The notes beneath the pieces are model-generated. The model worked only from the letters and a program-made list of their open reading frames with translations, was not told the origin of the DNA and did no database searches. This document shows, one piece after another, positions 9,099 to 16,827 of a stretch of 64,000 bases of DNA (position 1 is its first letter; every line of letters begins with the position of its first letter). Origin of the DNA: Paenibacillus oryzisoli. Its GTDB lineage: Bacteria; Bacillota; Bacilli; Paenibacillales; NBRC-103111. A program made the position numbers and the translations under genes. The stretch is taken from contig NZ_LYPB01000088.1 of NCBI RefSeq assembly GCF_001653565.1, forward strand, positions 76,431 to 140,430, given 5' to 3'.

Positions 9099-9793
9099 GA
9101 TTTCACCATCCTATATCCATATCCGTATACGGTTTCTAAACGTAGATCGGGTAACTTGCGGCGGACTCGCCGTACTAAATCATCCACAACACGATCGGTG
9201 CCGAAGTAGTCGATGCCCCATACGGAGCGCAATACTTGCTCACGTTCGAGCACGTGTCCCTGATGCTGAATGAAATAGAGCAGCAGCTCGAATTCCTTCG
9301 AGGTCAAATCGAGCGTTGCGCCATCACTGTCGGTTACCGTGCGGGCGGGCTCGTCGATGGTATAGGAAGCTAACGTTGTAAGCTGTGCGCGTCGTTCCAT
9401 GGAAGCTGTTAGCGGGCTGTTCCCTTGCCGCGCATAGACGCGCTCTAGCAACTTGCGACAGCGGATGACTAGCTCGCGAGGCAGGAACGGCTTGGCCAAA
9501 TAGTCGTCGCTCCCAAGCTCAAGGCCAATAATTCGATCGATATCGGCATCGCGGGCCGAGATGAAGATAACCGGCTGCGTCGGTTGATCAGCTTTAATCT
9601 CGCGGATGAGCTGGAAGCCATCCACGCCAGGCAACATAATATCGAGGACCCACAAGTCCGGCCGCTCCGAGATTGCCTCTCTAGCTGAAGTTCCATCGGG
9701 GAACGAACGCACCTGCCACCCCTCTTTCTCCAAATAGGCTGCTAATACGCCTCGTAAATGTTCTTCATCTTCGACTAAATAGATGCTGTACAT
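9095..9793 (-). CDS. cssR: CssR-like response regulator
   Basis: The 232-residue OmpR-family regulator carries the specific CssR wording: IYLVEDEEHL, LWVLDIMLPGVDGF with the phosphoacceptor Asp, VIFISARDADIDR, GLELGSDDYLAKPFLPREL, and in the winged helix YFGTDRVVDDLVRRVRRKLP ending YGYGYRM. In B. subtilis CssR activates quality-control proteases HtrA and HtrB in response to secretion stress. No htr gene lies here; the next gene upstream encodes an exported protein that could be a target or signal. Three tandem copies of a 12-bp repeat sit 24 bases before the start. The ribosome binding site (GGAAGG) is modest. Confidence 0.92.
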   Translation of the reverse strand: MYSIYLVEDEEHLRGVLAAYLEKEGWQVRSFPDGTSAREAISERPDLWVLDIMLPGVDGFQLIREIKADQPTQPVIFISARDADIDRIIGLELGSDDYLAKPFLPRELVIRCRKLLERVYARQGNSPLTASMERRAQLTTLASYTIDEPARTVTDSDGATLDLTSKEFELLLYFIQHQGHVLEREQVLRSVWGIDYFGTDRVVDDLVRRVRRKLPDLRLETVYGYGYRMVKS

Positions 9794-9816
9794 CCTATAT
9801 CACGCCTTCCATGCCT

Positions 9817-9850
9817 TATCTAACACCCTATCTAACACCCTATCTAACAT
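9817..9850. repeat. Three tandem 12-bp repeats upstream of cssR
   Basis: TATCTAACACCC occurs twice exactly (9817-9828, 9829-9840) and then TATCTAACATG follows. The period is 12 bp and the array ends 24 bases from the cssR start codon. Direct repeats with near-helical spacing are the usual form of OmpR-family operators, so autoregulation is possible; position inside the leader is also possible. Confidence 0.7.
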
Positions 9851-9852
9851 GA

Positions 9853-9894
9853 GGAAAAGTGGAGCCGATTCGCAGTGTATGCGATCGGATCCAC
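9853..9894 (-). terminator. Probable terminator of the exported-protein gene at 9906
   Basis: On the minus strand an imperfect stem (GTGGA...TCCAC outside, CCGAT/ATCGG and CGCA/TGCG inside, with one mismatch and one bulge) ends in TTTTCC. It separates the gene ending at 9906 from cssR. Confidence 0.55.
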
Positions 9895-9905
9895 CTTCTG
9901 TGCCT

Positions 9906-10712
9906 TTATTTTTTCTCAGCTTCTGTTGCTTGCTGCTCTTTGATTTTCGCAGTCATTTCACGCATGTCTGCTGTTCCCTTTACGAAATCCTTCAATAGAT
10001 CTGGCAAGATCGCACGGATGGCTTCTGCATCGTCTGCTTCAACCGCGTCTGCTAATTTTTGTTGAAGCTTCATGCTCTCAGATTCTACCGGCTTAGCTAT
10101 CATTATATCACTCGCTACTCCAGCCTCAACTGGAAGAACACGGGTAATCTGCTCGGGAAGTGTTCCATCGGACTTCGTTATGCTTGCAGTAAGGCCTTTA
10201 GTAGGAAAAGTTACTCCTTCTGGAAGGTCTTTGATCTCTGCAGCTGTGAGCGTAGGTAATAGAGGCAGTGCTTCAATGGCTTTGCCACCTTCTAATGAAG
10301 TAACGAAAGTAGCGCCTTCCGCAGGGACTACTTGTAGGGCACCATCCGCAGTATCTTTACTTGAAATGGTGATGGTCTGAGCGAAAGAAGGCTTAGGCAG
10401 ATCCGCTTCTGCTTGTTTCCGATCATCGAGTGCTTTCTTCCAGTCAGCAAGCGTATCTGGTGCGTATGTCGTGGCGAGCATTTTCAAGTAGTTGCGCTCA
10501 TGAGCAGGTTGGTTAAGCAAGCCCGCACTCGAAGAGCGGAATAGAAGGGCTGGCGCTGCTCCAACAGCCTTTACCATTTGTACCGATTTGGCTGTGGGAT
10601 GTGTTTCACTTGTGGTATCTGCCGCAGATGCACTTACTGCTCCGAATGCGATGGTTGTCATAATAGCTAGCAGGCTCGTTTGAACGGCGCGTTTTTTCCA
10701 TGTTGTTTTCAT
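9906..10712 (-). CDS. Exported protein of unknown function
   Basis: The 268-residue protein starts at an ATG behind AAAGGAG. Residues 1-30 form a signal peptide (TTWKKRAVQ, a hydrophobic core, then SASAAD). The mature part is rich in Ala, Glu, Lys and Thr; residues about 105-205 look like beta-rich repeats around TISSKDTADGALQVVPAEG, and the last 60 residues are highly charged helix (EADDAEAIRAILPDLLKDFV, then a Glu/Lys tail). I recognise no family. It lies directly upstream of cssRS on the same strand, separated by a probable terminator and the 12-bp repeats, so a link with secretion stress is a positional guess only. Confidence 0.7.
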   Translation of the reverse strand: MKTTWKKRAVQTSLLAIMTTIAFGAVSASAADTTSETHPTAKSVQMVKAVGAAPALLFRSSSAGLLNQPAHERNYLKMLATTYAPDTLADWKKALDDRKQAEADLPKPSFAQTITISSKDTADGALQVVPAEGATFVTSLEGGKAIEALPLLPTLTAAEIKDLPEGVTFPTKGLTASITKSDGTLPEQITRVLPVEAGVASDIMIAKPVESESMKLQQKLADAVEADDAEAIRAILPDLLKDFVKGTADMREMTAKIKEQQATEAEKK

Positions 10713-10911
10713 AATGTGAAAACTCCTTTCGATTTATGTAGCATGCAGGGATGGTTGATTTCCCTTACACCCTTACTGTACCGAAAGATTATGGACATCC
10801 TATCGTAAGATTGTGGGAAATTGTGTGATGGAACGCCAAACACCACCTTAGAGGAGAATGCCTCTGTGGTGGTGTTTGTTGCATGCTGCTACGTTGGTTG
10901 CCTTACATGTC

Positions 10912-11754
10912 TTACATACCCAAATGCAGCTTCCGCGTATTCAAGACCCCTGCAAGTCCTGTTGGATCTTGATTTACTTTATATTGAACGAAAGCCTCAG
11001 CTTGTTCCGACGTACGAAGGCGTAACGGTTTAGGATCCATCTCGGTGACGAGCTTCACGACGACATCGGCAACGGACTCTGACGTTTGTGGGACTGAATT
11101 TCGTTTGGAGAATGCATCTAAATATTGCGTGATAATCGGTTTATAATCATCTTCCAAGATGCCGCCGGTCTTCTGCACATGCCCCAGTACCGTAGCGTTG
11201 AAATTCGTCGCAATGGCTCCAGGCTCCACCAGCGTGACGTCGATACCGAAAGCGGGCTTATAGTAAGTAGCTAAGCTTTCAAGTAAACCTTCTACAGCAA
11301 ATTTGGCTGCGCAGTAGATTTCATTGAAGGGTTGACCGACCAATCCTCCTACACTTGTCGTCGCGATAAGGTGAGCCGAATCTGATTTGCGAAGCAGGGG
11401 AAGTCCTGCCCGAATCGTATGCATCACACCGTAGACATTCGTATCGAATACAGCTTGAATTTCCTCGAAAGTCGCTTGTCCCAGCGCACGCAGAAAACCG
11501 AAACCTGCATTGCAAAGCAATACGTCCAGGTGCCCATGCTTAGCTTCAATCTCGCTGAAGGCTGTGTTCATAGATGCGGGATCCGTTACTTCCATTTCCA
11601 TAAAATGAAGGTTCGAGACTTCTGTATATTGCTCTTGATCGCGAACAACGTTCCGCGTACCTGCATAGACGATCCAGCCAAGCTCGGCAAATTTCAAGGC
11701 AGTTGCAAGTCCGATACCTGATGAGGCGCCAGTAATAGCTATAATTTTATGCAT
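10912..11754 (-). CDS. Short-chain dehydrogenase/reductase
   Basis: The 280-residue enzyme starts at an ATG behind AAGGAG. It shows the nucleotide-binding TGASSGIG near the N-terminus, NAGFG, the catalytic Ser region ATTSVGG and Tyr-x3-Lys in YCAAKFAVEG, with VEPGAIATNF after it. These define the classical SDR family: NAD(P)-dependent oxidoreductases in the cytosol with Rossmann fold. The substrate is not predictable. A MarR-family gene lies upstream on the same strand, and a palindrome fit for a MarR dimer sits 35 bases before this start, so control by that repressor is likely. No terminator of its own is obvious downstream. Confidence 0.88.
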   Translation of the reverse strand: MHKIIAITGASSGIGLATALKFAELGWIVYAGTRNVVRDQEQYTEVSNLHFMEMEVTDPASMNTAFSEIEAKHGHLDVLLCNAGFGFLRALGQATFEEIQAVFDTNVYGVMHTIRAGLPLLRKSDSAHLIATTSVGGLVGQPFNEIYCAAKFAVEGLLESLATYYKPAFGIDVTLVEPGAIATNFNATVLGHVQKTGGILEDDYKPIITQYLDAFSKRNSVPQTSESVADVVVKLVTEMDPKPLRLRTSEQAEAFVQYKVNQDPTGLAGVLNTRKLHLGM

Positions 11755-11788
11755 AGGATGAACTCCTTATATGTTTATTTGTTGTACT

Positions 11789-11803
11789 GTTTAGTAACTA
11801 AAC
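11789..11803. promoter_or_regulatory. Candidate MarR operator
   Basis: GTTTAGT-A-ACTAAAC is a perfect inverted repeat with a one-base centre, located 35 bases upstream of the SDR start codon, where a repressor would block its promoter. The palindrome is seen; the assignment to the neighbouring MarR protein is inferred. Confidence 0.6.
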
Positions 11804-11843
11804 AATATACGCAGTAACCGAATTCGTCAACTGGAAAATGAAA

Positions 11844-11865
11844 AATCCCAACTTCTGTTGGGATT
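11844..11865 (-). terminator. Terminator of the marR-type gene
   Basis: On the minus strand AATCCCAAC-agaa-GTTGGGATT is followed by TTTTCATTTT. The stem begins directly after the MarR stop codon (11866-11868). Confidence 0.8.
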
Positions 11866-12282
11866 CTAAACAGGCATCTTCGCTAATAATTGTTGCAATG
11901 TTGCGAGCTCTTCCTCTGTATAGGCAGTGAAGAGTTGTTCAATTTTCGTACTATACGCAGCAAGGATGAGAATTATGAGCTCGTTTCCTTTCTCCGTCAT
12001 TTGTAGAAGATGACTGCGGCGACTGGTCGGATGGGGTTTGCGGACGAGTAGTCCCTGCTCTTCCATTTTATCCAGAAGCTGTGTAATCGCCCCTCGGGTT
12101 AACCCAAATTCATTGGCAATATCGACCGCGATGCAGTCGGGATGTTTGCGCAGATACTCTAAGACATACATCATGATCGGTGATATCTGGAATTGAGGCA
12201 GAACCTGCGTTAAGTAAGAGGAAATGACATTCTTGATCCCGCGAAATTTAGTCGTCATCCATTCATGGTCAGGTGTTGACAT
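11866..12282 (-). CDS. MarR-family transcriptional regulator
   Basis: The 138-residue protein has the MarR winged helix: LEYLRKHPDCIAVDIANEFG, recognition helix around TRGAITQLLDKMEEQGLL, and a wing with RKPHPTSRRSHLLQMTEKG. N- and C-terminal helices give the dimer interface. Such proteins usually repress neighbouring genes and are released by small aromatic or oxidant ligands. The SDR gene 111 bases downstream and the palindrome between them make that gene the likely target. The start ATG has only a weak ribosome binding site (AGGACGG). Confidence 0.88.
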   Translation of the reverse strand: MSTPDHEWMTTKFRGIKNVISSYLTQVLPQFQISPIMMYVLEYLRKHPDCIAVDIANEFGLTRGAITQLLDKMEEQGLLVRKPHPTSRRSHLLQMTEKGNELIILILAAYSTKIEQLFTAYTEEELATLQQLLAKMPV

Positions 12283-12323
12283 ACGTTGCCGTCCTTTAGT
12301 GATTAGTGTCTACCTAGTATGCC

Positions 12324-12357
12324 AAAAAAAATGACCCACAGCAACGGGCTGTGGGTC
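12324..12357 (-). terminator. Terminator-like hairpin facing marR
   Basis: GACCCACAGC and GCTGTGGGTC form a perfect 10-bp stem with a five-base loop; on the minus strand it is followed by a run of T (12324-12330). No minus-strand gene precedes it within several kilobases, so its purpose is unclear: insulator between divergent genes, leader attenuator or end of an unseen transcript. Confidence 0.5.
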
Positions 12358-12513
12358 TAAGTTTATATTTTAAAGGGGGGTTGGTCTTTATTATAGGCAA
12401 GTTACATTAAAACAACATGAAAGTTAGATTTCATTTTCATTACAAATTTGTCAGTGGTAAAATAAGTTGGAGGGCTAAGCAGTAGCTTAAGCTGGAGAGC
12501 GGGGTATTTCCTA

Positions 12514-14739
12514 TTGAAGCATTATTCCATGAGGTCACATCTAACAATAACATTTGCCCTAATGGCCTTGATCCCAATTCTCATACTAGGTGGTTTCCAG
12601 GTTTCGCAAATTAAGCATATTACGCAGGAAACGAATCAAAACCAACGGCAAACGACCTATCGTCTCGGGGATGCGGTTGAAGCTTATATGTCGTATCATC
12701 GCAATGCGGTTGAAACGTTGGCGGCCACGATCTCGGCTTCAGATGCAGCCTTCCGCAATCGGGAGAGTCTGACCTTGAAACTGCAGTCCTTGCAAGAGAA
12801 TCTAGAGGGATTCACAGGCATATATGTGGTCGATGATCGAGGGACGATCAAAGCAACCCATGGATTGTCGACAGATCTGATTGGTATGGACGTTAATGTT
12901 CGTGACTACACAGCTCGTGTGAAGGCTGGACAGAAAGCGATTATATCTTCGTTATTTAAAGGTCCTGAGAGCTTGAACGAACCCGCTATTGCAATTGCTG
13001 TACCGATTTACAAGGGCAACAAGCAGGTGGACGGTTTCGTCTTGGCTGTACTTGAATTAGCGCCTATCAAGACGCTCGTTACCAAATATGATTATGGGAC
13101 GGAAGCATACCCTGTCGTGCTCGATCATGCAGGTAAGCCCATTTACCATCCGAATGCAGCGCTAACTGAAACGATGGTGGATTTATCGAAGGAGCCAGTC
13201 GTCACGGACGCCAAAATGCTTAAACAGGGTGAGGGCACCTACACGCTAAGCACCTCGCCACATAAAGAACTCATTACATATAAGTTGATCCCAGACCTGA
13301 ATCTTATTGTATGGGTAAGCAGATCGACAGCAGCTGTTAACGCAGCTTTCACGGAATCTTTACGAATCACGTTGCTGTTGGTTGTGTTCACGCTGATTGT
13401 AACTCTGCTGTTAGGCAGCCTATTGGCCCAAAGATTAAACGGCACGATCCACGCTTTAGTCGGCTATACCCAGCGGTTAGCTGGAGGCTCGTTCGCCCAG
13501 CCTCACCAGAAGGTCGTACCGCGTGGAGCGCCTTCGGAGCTGCATCAGCTTGCGGAGCATTTCTTCCGCATGGCTGCCCAAATTAAAGAGAACCAACGCG
13601 CTTTGCTGGAGCTAAATAGCCAGCTTGAACATCGTGTCGAGGAGCGGACTCAGCGATTGCAGGACGAGCATGCGACATTGAATGCCGTTCTGGAAAGCAT
13701 GTCCGATGGGATTGTCCTGATTGATGTGCAGCATAACGTGCTGTATGCCAATCATCAAATGGCGGAAAGTTTCGCGATTCCAATGGGCGATTTATCCAAT
13801 ATGGCGGAAGCTGATTTATTTGAGCGCATTGCGGAGCTGTTGCCTGACTATCAGGATGAGCTTCAACTGCGCAAGTTGACGGCTGAGCCGCGAGTACAGA
13901 GTGCCTTGACGGTGAAAACAGCGCAAGGCAAACCACGCTTTATGATGGTATCTGCTTTTCAGGTCGCGCGGGAGGGGCGGGTATTTGGCCGCGGTTATGT
14001 GTGGCGTGACAGAACGAAGGAGCATGAAATCGATGCGCTTAAGAACGATCTCATTTCGCTCGCATCACATGAATTCAAAACCCCCATTACGAGTATCCGA
14101 GGTGGTGTGGAAACATTGCTGCGCAGGGATGCGCACTGGGATGAGGACTTTAAGCTGGAGCTGCTCGAGGGCATCCATGAGGATATAGGGCGTATCCAAG
14201 ATCTCATAGATGAGTGGTTGGATATCTCCAAAATCGAGTCAGGTGCAATGGGGATTCATCCTCAACCGTTGAAGCTAGCTGCTGTCATCGAAAGTGCCAG
14301 ACATCGACTGCCAGAAGATATTAGCGCGGATCGGTTGCAGTTCGAGGTTGAACTGCCTGCGGATATTCCGCTGGTCTTTGCAGATAAGCTTCGCATGGAG
14401 CAGGTGTTCTTGAACTTGTTCATCAATGCGGTTCGATATAACGAGCGGGAACCGATTATTCAGGTGACCACGGGTGTGGATGAAGTGTATGTGTACGTTC
14501 ACGTGCAGGATAATGGGATCGGGATTGCCCAGGAGCATTTGGCCAAATTATTCGATCGCTTCTATCGCGTGGACGTATCTTCCAGTCGTCAAACAGGTGG
14601 CACGGGGCTTGGGCTGGCGATTTGCAAAGGAATTATGGAAGCCCATGGCGGCGCGATTCAAGTGGAAAGTCAGCTCGGTGAGGGAAGTCGGTTCACACTA
14701 TTAATTCCACGGTTTAACGGGGGAGATGAACTAACATGA
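12514..14739 (+). CDS. Multi-domain sensor histidine kinase (Cache-HAMP-PAS-HisKA-HATPase)
   Basis: The 741-residue kinase starts at TTG 12514, nine bases after GGGG; an ATG at 12529 is an alternative without a site. A first membrane helix (about residues 8-28) is followed by an extracytoplasmic Cache-type domain (to about 280), a second helix, HAMP (about 305-360), a short coiled coil, a PAS domain around LESMSDGIVLIDVQHNVLYA, then HisKA with SLASHEFKTPITSI and HATPase with NAVRYN, DNGIGI and GTGLGLAI. The form is that of WalK/PhoR-like kinases that read an external ligand. Its stop overlaps the regulator start (ATGA). The signal is unknown. Confidence 0.88.
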   Translation: MKHYSMRSHLTITFALMALIPILILGGFQVSQIKHITQETNQNQRQTTYRLGDAVEAYMSYHRNAVETLAATISASDAAFRNRESLTLKLQSLQENLEGFTGIYVVDDRGTIKATHGLSTDLIGMDVNVRDYTARVKAGQKAIISSLFKGPESLNEPAIAIAVPIYKGNKQVDGFVLAVLELAPIKTLVTKYDYGTEAYPVVLDHAGKPIYHPNAALTETMVDLSKEPVVTDAKMLKQGEGTYTLSTSPHKELITYKLIPDLNLIVWVSRSTAAVNAAFTESLRITLLLVVFTLIVTLLLGSLLAQRLNGTIHALVGYTQRLAGGSFAQPHQKVVPRGAPSELHQLAEHFFRMAAQIKENQRALLELNSQLEHRVEERTQRLQDEHATLNAVLESMSDGIVLIDVQHNVLYANHQMAESFAIPMGDLSNMAEADLFERIAELLPDYQDELQLRKLTAEPRVQSALTVKTAQGKPRFMMVSAFQVAREGRVFGRGYVWRDRTKEHEIDALKNDLISLASHEFKTPITSIRGGVETLLRRDAHWDEDFKLELLEGIHEDIGRIQDLIDEWLDISKIESGAMGIHPQPLKLAAVIESARHRLPEDISADRLQFEVELPADIPLVFADKLRMEQVFLNLFINAVRYNEREPIIQVTTGVDEVYVYVHVQDNGIGIAQEHLAKLFDRFYRVDVSSSRQTGGTGLGLAICKGIMEAHGGAIQVESQLGEGSRFTLLIPRFNGGDELT

Positions 14740-15431
14740 GCGCGAAGAAAATCATGATCGTTGACGATGAGCCCAAGATCATTCGTTTCATCGCGGCGAA
14801 TTTGAAATCCTTAGGTTACGAAACGGTAGCCTGTCAAAGCGGAGCGGAGGCGCTAGAGAAAGCAGAGGCCGTCGATCCGGATCTGATATTGTTGGATTTG
14901 ATGATGCCTGGGATGGATGGCTTCGAAGTATTGCGCAGACTGCGAGCCTATTCGAGTGTGCCTGTCATCATGCTAACTGCAAGGAGCAATGGTGCGGATA
15001 AAGTGCAGGGGTTGAATCTCGGGGCAGATGATTATTTGACCAAGCCGTTCTCGCTGGACGAGCTATTCGCTAGAGTCAACGCGGTGCTTCGGCGTTTGGA
15101 TGGACGCATGCCTGCGCCTTCTACGGTGAGTGAATTGACCGTTGGTCCTGTTAACGTCAATCTAGCTCAGCGCCGGATAAGACTGGGTGGAGTGGACGTG
15201 AAATTTACGGAGACCGAGTATAATCTGTTCGTGCTTCTCTTGCAGCATGAAGGCAAAGTCATGACGCATGAGCAGTTGCTGGGCGAGATTTGGGGGAGCG
15301 AGTACCGCGATGAGGTTGAGTACCTGCGCGTAACGATCGCGCGAATTCGTCAGAAGTTGAAGGCCCACACCGAGGGGCAGGAGCTGATCGTGACCTACCC
15401 CGGTGTTGGTTATATGGCGAAGGGGGATTAG
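14736..15431 (+). CDS. OmpR/PhoB-family response regulator
   Basis: The 231-residue protein pairs with the preceding kinase. The receiver domain has VDDEPKI, phosphoacceptor Asp in ILLDLMMPGMDGFEV, Thr in MLTARS and Lys in LTKPFSLDEL. A winged helix follows, with FTETEYNLFVLLLQHEGKVM and ending TYPGVGYMA. It should bind direct-repeat operators upstream of its targets. No target is evident beside it: the next gene is convergent and encodes a lipoprotein. Confidence 0.9.
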   Translation: MSAKKIMIVDDEPKIIRFIAANLKSLGYETVACQSGAEALEKAEAVDPDLILLDLMMPGMDGFEVLRRLRAYSSVPVIMLTARSNGADKVQGLNLGADDYLTKPFSLDELFARVNAVLRRLDGRMPAPSTVSELTVGPVNVNLAQRRIRLGGVDVKFTETEYNLFVLLLQHEGKVMTHEQLLGEIWGSEYRDEVEYLRVTIARIRQKLKAHTEGQELIVTYPGVGYMAKGD

Positions 15432-15502
15432 TTGATGTGAATATGAGCATGGTGATGCACTTCGGATTCCGAGTCGCTTCGAAGGGCAAGAATGAGCCAA
15501 GA

Positions 15503-16684
15503 CTAATTACCCGTCAGAAGCTGCACATCAAGCGGATAATCGGGCAGTTCCATTTCACGCGTTGACCCAGATGTCAGGTCGACCACCGTCATTCCATTCC
15601 AGCCGGTATCCGCATAGGTTACACCTCCCGTGAGGTAGGCATAACGACCGTCGCCGCTGGTGGCGACCATTTGGTGCATGCGAGTTAACGGCATGATCTT
15701 CTCTGCATAGGTGTTCACATCGAGCACAGTCAAGTTAGGCTTGCCTGTAGCGCTGCCTGCAGAACCGATGCCAACGATCAGCAACTGCTTGCCGTCAGGC
15801 GTAAGGGTGACACCCTCTTGATGGGTGTTGCCCGTCAACGGTTCCGTTGTGTAGCTGCCGCTCTTCGGGTCAAGCACCACAAGGCCTCGGCCTTGATAAG
15901 GCAGAAGCAAGCGGCCATCCCCGCGGACGGCGGCGTAGTGCGGCTTCTCGAAGCCGCCTTTGCCGAAAGGAGCAGCCTCTAGGGTGCGGCTTTTGAGGCC
16001 AAAGGGATCAACGGCCGTCACCGTGTAGCCGTCGTGATCAATACTGTAGACTTCGCGGCCGTCTAGGCTGGTCACGACATCGAAAGGTCGCACACCTATC
16101 GCAACTCGGCCCGTCATCGCGAGCTTTTCCGTGTCCAGAATCTCAAGCTGGCTCTTGCCGCCGTCGAGATACACGCCGACGTACACGAATTTACCATCCG
16201 GAGATACCGCGATTCCCATGCCGCCAGACCGATATTCACCGAAGCGTGGCTTGCCCACGTTGGCCTGATAAGGGATTAGCGCAAGTCGTGTACGGGTCTT
16301 TGTATCGATGACGGCGACACCTTCGGCGGTCGAGACATAGGCGCGATGATTCGGCCCTTTTGCAATGGCAAAAGGTGCTTTGCCTACGACAAGCTTCTCC
16401 AGCCGGCCTGAAGCGGGATCGAGGAAGGACATGTAGTCACTTTTGGAATGCGTCACCAGTAAAGTTGTCGTTGAAGCCGCCGTTGTTGGCGAAGGGCTCA
16501 CAGTCGTAGGTGAAGAACTTGGCGCAGGCGTTGGTGTGGCAGCAGCAATTGGAGATTGTGTTGATGTCTTCGTCGGGGGGATGCTGGCCACTGCGCTCGT
16601 CTGCCCACTGCTACAGCCAACCAAGACAAGAAATAAGGTGAGCGGTGTTAAGCTTGCGAATAGGGATTTATGAGTAAATAGCAT
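15503..16684 (-). CDS. Lipoprotein with YVTN-type beta-propeller
   Basis: The start is ATG 16684 behind AGAGGTG; a GTG four codons earlier lacks spacing. The signal peptide ends in a lipobox LVLVGC, with lipidated Cys at residue 24. A Ser/Thr/Pro/Ala-rich stalk runs to about residue 75. The rest is built of about seven repeated blades such as ISPDGKFVYVG-like units (AVSPDGKFVYVGVYL, TLTPDGKQLLIVGIG, TSGDGRYAYLTGG), the pattern of YVTN/cytochrome-d1-like propellers. These are usually extracellular scaffolds or adhesion proteins; no catalytic residues can be named. It is convergent with the regulator at 15431. Confidence 0.82.
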   Translation of the reverse strand: MLFTHKSLFASLTPLTLFLVLVGCSSGQTSAVASIPPTKTSTQSPIAAATPTPAPSSSPTTVSPSPTTAASTTTLLVTHSKSDYMSFLDPASGRLEKLVVGKAPFAIAKGPNHRAYVSTAEGVAVIDTKTRTRLALIPYQANVGKPRFGEYRSGGMGIAVSPDGKFVYVGVYLDGGKSQLEILDTEKLAMTGRVAIGVRPFDVVTSLDGREVYSIDHDGYTVTAVDPFGLKSRTLEAAPFGKGGFEKPHYAAVRGDGRLLLPYQGRGLVVLDPKSGSYTTEPLTGNTHQEGVTLTPDGKQLLIVGIGSAGSATGKPNLTVLDVNTYAEKIMPLTRMHQMVATSGDGRYAYLTGGVTYADTGWNGMTVVDLTSGSTREMELPDYPLDVQLLTGN

Positions 16685-16755
16685 ATCGATGATCACCTCT
16701 GGAAGTAGGGTTTTAATAGCTAAGGTAATAGTACCTGTGGATAAGTTTAGCCAAA

Positions 16756-16805
16756 TAAGGTAAGGAAGAGAACCTGATACCAGGTCATCTTCCTTATCTT
16801 TTTGT
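16756..16805. terminator. Hairpin between the SLH gene and the propeller gene
   Basis: TAAGGAAGA and TCTTCCTTA with inner ACCTG/CAGGT make a strong stem. The T-tract (TCTTTTTG) is on the plus side, but the only gene ending here is the minus-strand SLH gene, for which the downstream tract is weaker. Probably a terminator. Confidence 0.5.
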
Positions 16806-16827
16806 TATTCAATGTTACTTTTCATGC

